This document shows positions 1 to 10,800 of a stretch of DNA of 64,000 nucleotides, in pieces. The DNA comes from Gyromitra esculenta (taxonomy: Eukaryota > Ascomycota > Pezizomycetes > Pezizales > Discinaceae): positions 434,001 to 498,000 of the forward strand of contig JBCAML010000008.1 of assembly GCA_038503075.1 (NCBI GenBank), in the 5' to 3' direction. Within the stretch, counting starts at the first letter, position 1. Each line of letters starts with the position of its first letter. The notes under the pieces were generated by a model. The model saw nothing but the letters and a program-made list of their open reading frames with translations, was not told where the DNA came from and did no database searches. The position numbers and the translations under genes are program-made.

Positions 1-667
1 CATAAAATCGCAACCAATGGAATTTTTCGGGAGTGAAATTTTAAGGTCAGATAATACAAGGTCTTCTGCGGATAATAAAGGTCTGGCCAGCCATTTAGGG
101 CAAATACATGTACCTGTTGCGACCACCGAAGCGAGAAGAGTTTTAAGGGTCTTCTCGGCATCTTGTTTTTTCTGCCGTAGTTTTTCTACTTTGATTTTCG
201 TAGGATCGGTTATGTCCTATCCCAGAACGACATCCATGTATTAGATAGACTCTAGGCAGCGCAGAAAACCAAAGATGGTGCTAGAGTCCCTTGACAGTAT
301 CCGGCCTGGTCATCTTCAGGCTCTACTGTAATAACAGCAATTTAGCCCAACACATTTTGCCAAAACCATTTCCCTCGGCTTCCCCGTCCCAGACCCTAGA
401 TTTAATGACGTCCGAAGAGCCGCACACGTGACGTTCACCAACACCACTTGGCAACACGCTTGATCACTCGGACATTTGCGTCATACCATCATAATGCCTT
501 CACATCCAATCCCGAAGGTAAATAGGGACCAGTTCCCTCCCCCTGCTTTCTCTCGACCTACTGTTATTGACTTTTTTCCCCCGTCGGTCAGGAAGTACCT
601 TTACAGCTATTTTTTATTATTTTTTATTTTTTATTCCAAACCAATTATATATACAGAAACCATCACG
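1..667. other. No gene recognised upstream of the first gene
   Basis: Short chance reading frames only. The last 150 bases are pyrimidine- and AT-rich and probably hold the promoter and 5' leader of the gene starting at 668. No RNA gene or repeat was recognised. Confidence 0.4.
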
Positions 668-1125
668 ATGCTCAGAACAGCCACTAAGCTCACTCTTCGA
701 GCCAATTCCAATCCTCTGCGCGTTTGCATGCAGAAGCGCTTCTACGACGAGAAACCTACCCCCCACGCGGTTGAAAAGACTCACGAACTCGACGCACAGA
801 CTGCAGCCTCGAAGAGTGGTGTAAGAGAGCGTCAGGCCAGCAAGGAAGGTACGGAGACTCAAGGCAAGAAGCAGGATCCTAAAAAGGAGCACCCAGAGGC
901 CCCAGGGCCAATCATCGGGATGCAGGATGAAAGAGGCCAAAGTACGTCAACCATACAACAACTTCGATGGAGTAGTTTGGGGATTGTGTTGGGCGTGTAG
1001 TAACAAGTTTGTGATGATAGAAGGTGATACAAAACAGAACTAAGGGCAATCCTGTGTTCTAGGTTTATGCCACTTTCTCAGGTCAGACGAAAGGAATACT
1101 ACGGGACAATTGGCGGAAGTATTGA
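668..1125 (+). CDS. Small mitochondrial-type hypothetical protein, 105 residues
   Basis: Two exons are proposed: 668-941 and 1082-1125, with donor GTACGT and acceptor CTCAG. The protein opens with a basic, Ser/Thr-rich stretch without acidic residues (MLRTATKLTLRANSNPLR), followed by KRFYDEK, which looks like a mitochondrial presequence. The middle is hydrophilic and rich in Lys, Glu and Gln. Near the end is the block PGPIIGMQDERG, which I recall as typical of small fungal proteins of unknown function. The second exon adds a short basic tail and a stop. Without that splice the frame runs into intron-like AT-rich sequence and stops at 1000. No enzyme motif or membrane segment is visible. Function is unknown; the mitochondrial location is inferred from the N-terminus alone. 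The 3' end is about 170 bases from the 3' end of the convergent GTPase gene. Confidence 0.6.
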
Positions 1126-1296
1126 TGTAATCTTTCTTATCTACCGGGCTTTGCATCCTCTTTTTTTTTGCTTTAGGTACTTGTACAGTTTAAGAGCATT
1201 TTGTAATTTTGATTCGGTTATCCTGTTCCCATATTATTTTTGTTTCCTACCCCAAGTTTTTCTCCACGAAACCTTGACCAGATTACTATAGTGCAA

Positions 1297-3044
1297 TTAA
1301 GCTTTCCCCACCTTGAATGATAATATCTGCAGCTCTGATTAGTTTTTACCCATATTTGACCAATGGACATATCTCTCACATCATTCTTGCCGACTTCTAC
1401 AATATCGGTTTCTGCAACCCTTACACCTCCAACACCCTCTATGTAGGCAATTGGCACATCTCCCATAATCTTCTTCGCAGCATCTCGTACCGTGGTGTTC
1501 CTATAATCGTCAAAACCCATAGGATATGTAGCCAAAAGTACCGAAGAAAATAATCCGGACATACTTATTCACCAGCACACAGTCCCTAAAAACACCCCCA
1601 GTAGCCGACCCAGAGGTGTACGAATGCATATTCCTCACAGGGAAAACAGGAACAAGGCCAAGAAGTTGCGCAGCCCTTGATAGCACCTGAACAACACCGG
1701 TGCTCCCGAAGCGGTACAGGACCATATCCTTCAAATTCTCGATGCGTGCCTTCAGTTTCTCGTCCATCTCCTTCAGTCCCCCGCCATCCGAATCCCCATC
1801 CGCAATCAGATCCTCCCTAGTGTCAACAAACTCGCTGCCTTCAGTGTACCTGATGTAACCCTGTTTCGCTAGTTTCCTCAAGAAGACTTCTGATATAGCG
1901 CTTGTAAGCACAATGGAGTTAGGGTCTTGTTTCTTCGCAATCTTGGCGATGTTCTTGTCCGCATCTGCGTGGTCGATTTTGTTGAGTGCACAGACGGTGG
2001 GAAACTTCTCATCAGTAAAGGCATTAACTACCTTCTCGATCGTTTCGTTATCCCAAGACTCTAGCGGTGACTTAAGCTGCAGCTTATCGAGGGTGCGCTG
2101 GACCATAGAGAGGGTAGAGCCGTAGCCAGAGAATTGGTTTTGTAGAGTGTCAACAGCATTTGCTTCTGTTGGGAGAAAGAATAAGGAATAAAACCTAGGG
2201 ATTAGAGAGAGCACCCACCGCCATAAAATCAAAAAGATGAAGAAAATAAGACGTACTTAAAGCTACATGCCGCCGTTTAATAGAGCCCCTGGAACAGGCA
2301 ATTAGTCAACTCTCTCTGTCCCAAACTTTCACCACCAACCTAGGGGACAAACCATTTTTCCATCAAATTTCCTTGAATCCATTGGACGATCTCCTGCCTT
2401 AGCCACACAATATCTTGGCTGGGATCGTACCCTCTGGTAACCTTCCCTTCCGCGTCAGTGGTCCCGCTTACATCCACCACATGTACCAGGGCATCTGCAT
2501 GGCGTAGATCGTCCAAGAACCTGTTCCCCAGTCCCCTTCCCTCGTGGGCTCCAGGTACGAGACCAGCGACGTCGAGGAGTTCGATGGGTACCGAGCGTCT
2601 ACCTTCCAGGCACGAACCGTAGTTGGGTTTGCAAACGTCTGTTTTGTCGAATCGCGCGCATGCACAGTCCTGGAAGAAAGAAAAAAACAAAAAAAAACGA
2701 CAAAGTCTCTCCTTAGGCCCAAGCTCTCTTTGAATATTGCTGGAGGAGCTCGTGGTGGAGACGTACGACTTGAAGATAGCCTATGGCCCTTTGCGGATCG
2801 ATGGTTGTAAATCTAGAAGGCGAGATTCAGAAACAGTCATACCCCGCGAAATAACGAGACTTACGGAAAGTTTCCTATAATTTCCAGGGCTAGAGTTAAT
2901 CTACAGTATTCTATATTCTGGTGGGGTCTTCGAAGTCTCGTGCCACTTACCAACCTTTGAAGTGGCATCTGTCAATGAGTTCAACATGGTCGACTTGCCG
3001 CTCGAGGGCTTCCCGACCAGACCGATGAGCGGATCACGAGGCAT
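1297..3044 (-). CDS. YchF/Obg-type GTPase of the Ygr210 family
   Basis: Eight exons (high to low): 3044-2951, 2874-2865, 2812-2767, 2669-2353, 2288-2257, 2165-1565, 1500-1380, 1326-1297, giving 416 residues. G1 P-loop [12 protein letters not shown] lies at residues 8-19, G3 DVAGL at 83-87 and G4 NKID at 228-231. The intact NKxD favours GTP, unlike OLA1-type YchF proteins, which prefer ATP. The C-terminal part is the TGS-like region and ends in [11 protein letters not shown]. That ending appears only if the last 53-base intron (1327-1379) is spliced out; otherwise the frame reads on to 1218. Exon 2 is only 10 bases long (2865-2874) and completes the conserved KVGNFPFTTIDP switch region. The family is a conserved cytosolic TRAFAC GTPase linked to ribosomes or translation; its exact role is not established. 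Identification rests on motif order and is strong. Confidence 0.9.
2865..2874 (-). other. 10-base microexon of the Ygr210-type GTPase gene
   Basis: It is flanked by TTATAG on its 5' side and GTAAGT on its 3' side (minus strand). It joins KV-G to PFTTID and supplies the residues N-F in between. Without it the switch region is broken and the frame shifts. Confidence 0.75.
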
Positions 3045-3411
3045 TTTTTAGTTTCGATTTGCTGTCAAATTAAAGAATATTATCAAATAGAAAAAGCCAA
3101 AATATGTGAAGCAGTAGAAGCACGAGGCGGGGTAAATTGGCGATGCAATGCGTTTCCGAAACGGGAAACGATGGAGTTGAGGCTCTTCGAAATTTGCTGC
3201 CAAGTTTCATGACAAACATCACTCTTGTGCACGTGAAAACTAAAATACCGGAACAAGCGATGGAAATTTTCAATTGTAACCCCCAGGAATGAGACTAACG
3301 TGATAAAAACAGGAACGAAAAAGGTATATCAAAACACCCCCCAATGAAACCACGAGCGCCATCTAGTTACGTTTCTAGCTCAACTTCCTACCGCCTCAGA
3401 TTACTAAAAAC

Positions 3412-4169
3412 TTATTTCTCGAGGTCGGCCTCAACACCACGTTGAGATGTCTTTCCCTTATCATGCTGATTAGAGAAATCGGCTATCGAAGCGTTAGTCC
3501 AGATTCATACAGTGCAACTTCAATGGAGCAAGTATCTTACCCTGGGCTTCTCTGTTACCAACAACACCAGAAGCAACGCTACCAATAGCACCGGTAACAC
3601 GGTTGGCTAAAAGAAATTAGCATGTGCACAATCCAGACCTGAAAAGGGAATTAAGCATACCAATACCGGAAGCATAATCCGTAATCTGTCCAATAGCTTC
3701 TTTTCCTTGTCCATCGGCATTTTGTTCCCTACCCTCGCGCTTCAGACTCTCTGATCCAAGAGCATTTCCGACGAACTCCTTCCCGCTCCCGACAAATTGA
3801 TCGGCTTGGCCTTCACGACGGTTTTTGTTGTCGATAGTAGCAGCACCGGATGAGGAGAGGTTGAAGGGGCCTGCCTTGACGGCAGCATGAGAGGCATCAT
3901 GCTCAAGCTCAGCATGTGCCTTTCTATCGCTAGCTGCTTGTTGATCAGCAGTGTTTCCTACGGGAAATTCGTATTAGTGAGATTTCATCACATACTGCGG
4001 GAATTGGTCAAATGCAGCAACCACCCATCAAGAAATCAGGGTGAGGGTGCATCTGAGGAAATAGTGGTAACTCACCAGTCAAACTGCCAACAGCATTCTG
4101 AACGGCAGCAACACCGCTATCGATGTAAGACTTAACGGTTGAGGGCTGGTTGTTACTAGGTGCAGACAT
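3412..4169 (-). CDS. Hmp1-like protein (mismatched base pair / cruciform DNA recognition family)
   Basis: Four exons: 4169-4076, 3957-3661, 3606-3541, 3482-3412, giving 175 residues. The protein is small, very hydrophilic, Ala/Gly/Gln-rich and free of membrane segments. Recognisable blocks include MSAPSNNQPSTVKSYIDSG at the start, AELEHDASHAAVKAGPFN in the middle, GSESLKREGREQNADGQGKE, GIANRVTGAIGSV, and a basic-acidic tail ending RGVEADLEK. This pattern matches fungal proteins annotated after Ustilago Hmp1, which was reported to bind cruciform DNA. Many of these behave like stress-induced CsbD/LEA-type proteins, so DNA binding here is inherited annotation. The gene is divergent from the Hsp9/12-like gene at 5264, with about 1.1 kb between the two start codons. 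Confidence 0.8.
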
Positions 4170-4606
4170 TTTAGATAACTGTTTAGCTGATGTGTGAAAT
4201 TTAAAGAGGTTCGATGGTTCTTGATGAGTTGATAAAGGCTTGAAGACGATGAAGTTTTGATGACGATGGTGAAAAGGGGAATGTAATCAGTAGAAGGATG
4301 GGCCTTATATAGTAGATTATTCCCACTATGGATTTATGAAACACATGCAAAAAGCTTCCAAATGCGGTCCGGGAAGACGCGTTGAGAAATGACATCATCT
4401 ATCGTACGCACGTCAGCCAAGCCTTTTCTGCAACAACACCAAGGTCAACATCTCTAGGTTCAGGTACGACCCGGTGCCACTTTAAAACTAAACCTGATAT
4501 AGTGAAGAATGTGGCGAAAAAGATAGGAACTACTCTGTATCCGGCTGGTCAAGTGTTTTCTACGCGCAAGCCACATGTTGACGCCAGGTCGTATCTGACC
4601 GGTTTA

Positions 4607-4736
4607 TACTTGTTAGCAGGCATACGAACCAGAAAACATGGGGGGGTGGCTTTGTACGCTGCGACATTAGGCACGGATTCCGTGGCATACAAAGCCACAC
4701 CCCCATGCTTTCTGGTTCGTATGCCTGCTAACAAGT
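4607..4736. repeat. Foldback element with about 50-base inverted arms
   Basis: Bases 4607-4657 (beginning TACTTGTTAGCAGGCATACG) are nearly the exact reverse complement of 4687-4736, with a spacer of about 30 bases. Mismatches are few (a G-run difference and AAAC/AAGC). No open frame of its own is supported. It resembles a foldback or MITE and could form a stable hairpin between the two stress genes. Confidence 0.75.
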
Positions 4737-4883
4737 ACTTTACGGTACCAAGCTCCCGTGCCACGGCGATTATGACGTTGAGTCGCCAGCAGGAAGATTT
4801 CCACATGAACTTCTTGATCAGAACGATGTGCCACCCCTGATAGAGAATGCTCTCGCCTTGTTTTCAATGCAAGACGCACTTTA

Positions 4884-4901
4884 TTCCTGAAGCGTCTAGA
4901 C
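4884..4901 (+). promoter_or_regulatory. Heat-shock-element-like array
   Basis: Four alternating triplets at two-base spacing: TTC, GAA, GTC, GAC. This is close to the TTCnnGAAnnTTCnnGAA consensus bound by heat-shock factor. It lies about 360 bases upstream of the Hsp9/12-like start codon. A chance match cannot be excluded. Confidence 0.35.
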
Positions 4902-5263
4902 TTAAATTAAGTTTGCGCAAACATAGCCCAAAATGTCAAAATCGTGCTCTTCGTATCAGCCCTCTATGGCGTTATTTCCCCACGCGCGGTGCCTTTCAAT
5001 TCAAGAAATACTACGAGGCGGTGAATCCTTGATGAAATCCTAGCAGTTCAATTACTTCCATGAGTATGCTTTGTGGCGTCGGATTAGCTCAAAACGTCAT
5101 GGCAGTTCAAATCGCTGGGTTCAAACGTCTTTATAAACCGCCTTTATTCCTCCAAAGTTGTCTCATCATCAAATCCGCTATTCCATCCTCATACACAGGT
5201 CACAAGTTTTTAAACACTTTCAAACACTTCTAAACTAACACCAAACTTACCCAATCACTCATC

Positions 5264-5704
5264 ATGTCTGACTTTGGCCGCAAAGATTTCTCCACCAAGG
5301 CTAAGGAGGATATCGTAAGTCAACTTCCTGGTTCTTGTTTTCTAGGTAGTGAGAGTCAGAACACAAATACATTAACATTTTCCACAAAATCAGACCCCCA
5401 ATAGCTCCAAGAACCCTGTTCAGCAGCTCACAGAGAATCTCACTGGAACTATTGATGGTATATGATTCTTACAGCTCTTCCTTCAGCTGTCCACTACTTA
5501 ACACTTATACCTATTTTAGGCGTTCTCGGCGCTATCAACCCCAGCTCCAACAAGAGCACCACCCAAGCAACTTACGACAAGACCAGTACTCAAAAGAGCG
5601 GTGGTCCTCTTGGTTCAGTAAGTGGATCTCAGCCCATTATCTCGGATTGACACTAACAACGATCGATGTAGCTCACAAACTCCCTTGGCTTGGGTGGCAA
5701 ATAA
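5264..5704 (+). CDS. Hsp9/Hsp12-type small stress protein
   Basis: Four exons: 5264-5314, 5394-5457, 5520-5617 and 5672-5704, giving 81 residues. It starts MSDFGRKDFSTKAKEDI and continues TPNSSKNPVQQLTENL. A second similar block (NPSSNKSTTQATYDKTSTQ) follows, and the end is LTNSLGLGGK. The RKDF-TKAKE opening and the S-K-S-T-T-Q / YDK repeat are the signature of fungal Hsp9/Hsp12 (WH11) proteins. These are small, mostly unfolded proteins that fold on membranes and protect them during heat, osmotic and stationary-phase stress. Length is near the family norm of about 80-110 residues. The gene is divergent from another hydrophilic stress-type gene. A heat-shock-like element and a TATA-like box lie upstream. 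Confidence 0.8.
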
Positions 5705-7812
5705 ATGAAAGGATAAGTGCAAGATAAATTATTTTATGACAATATATATAATGTAACGAATATGCTATGATTACTTGAATACAGTTTACGTTTTGATTTG
5801 CTACAAAATTTGGCTTCTGTTGTCGAACCTCGATGTGATGTGATTTGGCTTACTCGTAAAACCTTCCATTGTGAACCGAAACACTTTCTAAACAGTACGA
5901 GCAACTTGCCGGACTATTGCGGATAATCTTACATTTCTTTCCTATTCTAATAAATACACGTATTAATATAAATTTCGTACCTCAACTACGTCATAGTGCT
6001 AGCTGCCCTAGCTCAAATCATCGAAACCAACTTATACTCCTTGGAAGATGTTAGATCAAGCCGAAGGCATCGAGGTCTAGTCAGAGTCGAACTTAGGCTA
6101 TCCCTAAACAGGCTCAGAGCATCTTCTTTATCTGTAGAGTACTGTAGGAAACAATGTAAAACATAGGAGCTTTAGGGTTACCCATGTTTGAGGAGGTTGC
6201 TGACGCGAAAATTGTTGAATATAATGAATAGATATGTGATATTTAGTATCGAGTAAAAGTACAGAAGAGAGAAGAGAATAGAAGAACGAGCATAGAGCTC
6301 CATATATATACTCCCTACAGAGTCATATATAAACAGGTTTATGGGGCTCTTTGAGCACCGAATAGCTCGGCCCGAGCAAACCCCCATTAGCAAGTGAGAC
6401 TATTGACCGAACCGATATCGGTATCCTGAAGAATGATGTGCCAATGAAACACTAGGAAGCCTATGGACATATACCATATATCCAACAAAAATACTGAATT
6501 TTTATCGAGTGATAATACATGAAGTGCCTCATGTCGATGAGTTTGAACTACAACACAAGGCTGTGGCACGGGTATACTTGTACTTCGAATGTAATATGTG
6601 CAGATACTTCAAATCTTATTCTGTCTGGACTTTAGTGCAATATCGGTGAGGGTGACGGTATCTATCGTAGCAGGACCTGATGACATACCACTACACAAGG
6701 CCACAAGCGTAAAATGATACACGTAACACATTACCTCATACCGTCATGGATGTGAAGAAATATTATATTTTTTGTAACGAATTAGCTTAAGAGGAGATAT
6801 AAACAAAACTAACGTCGACATTGACTTCCTATATACAACACCTCACCGCACGTCCACCCCCCGAATAGGGTTCTGTCCATGCCATAACTTCTGCTGCATG
6901 CGATATTCTTGTGCCTATCTAAATAATGAAACTATGATTTAATAAATAAAATAAAACACGCTCGCCCCCGAACCTCCCCAGATGCATTAAAACATGCAAA
7001 AAAAAGCCCCCCCCAACCCCGATGTAAAAGTCACATCACCTCACGAGTCCTAGTGCAAACACCCACACCTCAAACACTTGAAAAAAAAGAAAAATCTGCA
7101 AGACCGAATGGACCATGTTTCATCGTTTTCGTTTTTCTTTTCCACTTCTTTTTATACTCCACAGACATCCACATGCACACAGAGAGACACAACTGACTGA
7201 AAGGAAATACAGAGAAGAGATCTCGACGTTCGAATAATGGAAAATCTAGTAGCGACAGTCCTAATAACGGCCGATGGTGAGAGGAAGAAAGAGAAAACCC
7301 TTCCTCGAAGCAAAAAAAAAACCTCCAAGTTTGTAAGATGGGTCGGGGCTTGGGGAAAATAATGATGATTAAATAGAAGAGGAATAAAAAGAAGTATTAA
7401 TCCATCATATAAGGAAGAGGAAAAAGAAAAAAGAAACCCAATTCCAGCCCTCGTCCAATTCGTCTGTACAGCGATTTTTTTAAACGGAAAAAAAACATGA
7501 AGAAATCCTCCTCAACCAAAGACTAATGTCGTAGAGAGGTTTTAATTCCCGCCGTTGCATTAAAAATATAAAAGTATGTATGTATAGGTTATAGGTAATA
7601 ACAATGGGACACTAAACCAGGCCATAGATGCTTCCCAAACAAAAAGCGCGTTTTAAAAGGAACCCTGACCTACCCAAGCCAGCGAGAAGACAAAAAAGTA
7701 AAAAAAGTTTGTAGAAAAACTCCTTCATATGGAAAACGAGTTTGGGAGAAATAGAAGGGGAGTGATCATTAAGCGTATCAACTGTACAAAAGGCACAGTG
7801 CTTTTATCATTA
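5705..7812. other. Gene-free stretch between convergent genes
   Basis: AT-rich, with purine tracts (7070-7500) in the part downstream of the kinase gene, which fits 3' untranslated sequence. The reading frames here (for example near 6178-6393 and 6387-6569, minus strand) are short and unlike any known family. No repeat or RNA gene was recognised. Confidence 0.4.
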
Positions 7813-10800
7813 TCATCGTCGACCCGTCGTATGCGCCACTGCCGCCGTGCTCTCACTCGTGCTACTTTCAACATCACTCACTAGCCTAATACTCGATGCT
7901 GTCCCAGCACTCCCCCTAAATCCATGGCTACTCGACGACGGTGTCGGTACTTTCCCACTCACATTCCTCTGCGTAGCTGCTACCCTTGGCAGTCCACTCA
8001 CCTGCCCGACCGCTGTGCCCACACTATTTCTCTTCGTCCCCACACCTGCTCCTGTTGTAGACGGATTTCGTTTGACTGTGCTGTAGCCTTTCATTGGCGA
8101 CGATGTAGAGTTGTTTTGCGTAGCCTGCGTAAGTCTTGGTTTTGACGCCGGTGGATCCGGAAGAGGTCTGGAAACCGACGCGGAGTAGCTCGGTCCAAAC
8201 CTTTTTGCCGGCGATTCATTTGCAGTCCGTGGGCGCGCGCTAGATTTTCGGCCAGTGATGAAATCGTGGTGCATGGCCTCATCTGGCTTAAGTCTCTTTT
8301 CAGGATCCCAACGTAGACACCTTGCAATGAAATCGAGGAAGGCCTCGTCATCACATTTCAGTGCGTACTGCAGTGTCTTGGAGCTCGGCCTTCGTCGTTT
8401 GCCCTTAGATGAGACAATCATCCGCGGCTTTCCGAACGAATCTAAAAACACAATTAGCTAACAGGACCCGTCAAACCACCGAGGGTATACATACCAAAAA
8501 ACAGCTTCTTTCTCGTACTCTTCTCAATCAAATGCTTCTCAGGCGGCCCAAACACCTCCATAATACACGCTAGTTGTTCCTGCTCGTTCTCCCCAGGGAA
8601 GATCGGATACCCGGTAAATAGCTCCGCTAGAATACATCCCAAGCTCCACATATCAATCGGCATTCCATACGTCATTCCAAGAATAACCTCTGGGGAACGA
8701 TAGAACCGGGACTGAATGTACGTGTACACTTTCTCGTGTTCAAAACAAGAACTCCCAAAATCGATAACCTTGATCTCGCTGCGCATCGGATGGGCGAGCA
8801 GAATATTCTCCGGTTTTAGATCGCAATGGATGACACGCTTCCCCTTCAACAATACAAGACTGCTAAGCATCTGCTTCGTCATACGCCTGATAAGCCGAAG
8901 AGAGAATCCACGGAAGTCGTTGCTCTTGATGAATTCGTAAAGGTTCATTCCGAGAAGTTCAGTCGAGATGCAGAGATGGCCACGGAAATAAAATGATTGC
9001 GTGAAGTTGATGAGACTGTGTTTTGCATGTGGATCCTGCCATTCACCGCATTAGTCAGCATCACCATCCCCGTACTAGAAAATTCTCAATATAGTTGAAA
9101 AGCATACCCATTCCTTCAACTTCTGTAAAATATTAACCTCCACCAGAGCTTGCTGATGAAATCTCTTCTTATTCCTAATAATTTTGACTGCCACCAACCC
9201 TCCCGTCTTGTGATCAACACATCTGACCACCTGCCCGAAGCTTCCTTTTCCAAGCACATCAACAACCTCGTACCGATACGCCAAATGATCTCCCCTGACA
9301 ATCATATAGTCCCCTCTTTCATCATCATACCCAAAGTTCGGTAAATTCGTCGAGTTCAGATCCCCCACGTGCTTCTTTGCGTCCGATGTCCCACAGAAAT
9401 AGATCTCCTTAAAATCTACAATCTCGCCACGTTCAAAAATATTCAGACTGACCGTGCGTAGCGCCTGTGGGGGGGAAAGGCGATCCTTAGGTGTAGCTCG
9501 GCGCTTCAGCTCCTCTAGTTCCTGCGCCATAGCGTCAAGGTTCTTCCGTTTACTAGCAATCCGCCTCATCTCCTCTTCCGCTAACATATCGTCATGGTCC
9601 ATAGTGGGGTCAGCATGAGCTGGTGTCTGGGGAGGTTGGTTTCTGCTGCTCCGTAGCTGACCCAAAGAATGCTTGCTGCCCAGCATCTTGGTCATTGGAC
9701 CTAGAATCCCACTTCCAGTCGAATTTTTAGCAGGTGGCGGCGGAGGCTGTTGCTGGGTTGATATGTGCTCCGTAACCTTCTCCTTGTTATTCTGAGTCCC
9801 ATCCTTACCCCAGCTATCACTGCGGCCGTGATCCCCAGGAATCCCATTCCCAATCGAGCTCTTCCTTCTTCCCTGGCTTCCCTGACTTGCGTTCTTCTGC
9901 AGCCGCACAGGACTCGGAGGATGATTCATCGGTCCCGCCCACGTTGCAGACGCCGACAATTTCGGCGGGGGCATAATGTCATACTTCTGTGCGGCATACT
10001 CCTCCGCTCTCTCCGTGGCCGCATGGCTATGCTTGCTGCTAGAGCTCTTCTTCCAGCTCAAACTTAGCTTTCTCCTGATAGAGCTACTAGATGGTGTATC
10101 TGGGGTCACATCTTCCTGGGGCGGTCCGCTCCTTGTCGAATCCTGGGATTTCCTCGCCCTGCTCTTATTATTGTTATCCCTTGCCGGCCCCGTTCCAGGC
10201 AATGTCATCCCAAGAATCCTGCTACCCTTATGGTCCCTCCCATCATATTCTGCTGTCGGAGTTCCCTTAGGAAGCGAGCTCGAGATATAAGGGCTGATTG
10301 TCTGCCGTCCCATCCTACTGCTTGCTGAGATCGGAATGCTGCTGCTAGCACTAGAACCCGCTCTCAGCGACAAGCCTGAGGGGCTATCCCCTGCCTGATG
10401 TGTAGAATGGTTAAATGAGCTTGTGCTCCGGCCATACGCCACCTCATCCCTGTCTCTTCCTTTCCCAAAAAATCCAGCTTTTGATGCTGTCATTGGCGTG
10501 CTCGGTGTTTTGATGGTCCTCTTTGGTGGCGGCGTGAGCTCCTCCGAATCCGACTGGGGCCCCAGAGCATTCACTCTAGCAATAGTAGGTGTGCTTAACG
10601 GGAGCAAATTCAATGGCGGAAGTCGTAGAGGAATTAAGTCCTTCTTCCTTAGACTTGAAGATGAACTCTTAGACTCAAGGTTATTCATTGCCTGTCCCAT
10701 ATTCATCCCACCTAGGGTCATCCCCCTCCTTCTCCGCGTTTCTTTGTCGGTTTTTGGCTTCTCCGAAGCCCTCTCAAACCTTTCTATCTTCTCCTGAAAT

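Larger units (their letters stand above)
4170..5263. promoter_or_regulatory. Shared intergenic region of two divergent stress-type genes
   Basis: It separates the starts of the Hmp1-like gene (minus) and the Hsp9/12-like gene (plus). It contains the 4607-4736 foldback, a CCCCT stress-element-like core at 4834-4838, a heat-shock-element-like array at 4884-4901 and a TTTATAAA box near 5129-5137, about 130 bases before the plus-strand start codon. Calling these sites functional is inference. Confidence 0.45.

Noticed and set aside
17..244. 75-codon frame at the left edge
   Set aside because: No motif; the edge position gives no context.
5074..5130. Pol III A-box-like TTAGCTCA and B-box-like GGGTTCAAAC before the Hsp9/12-like gene
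   Set aside because: No acceptor stem can be drawn and spacing alone is weak evidence.
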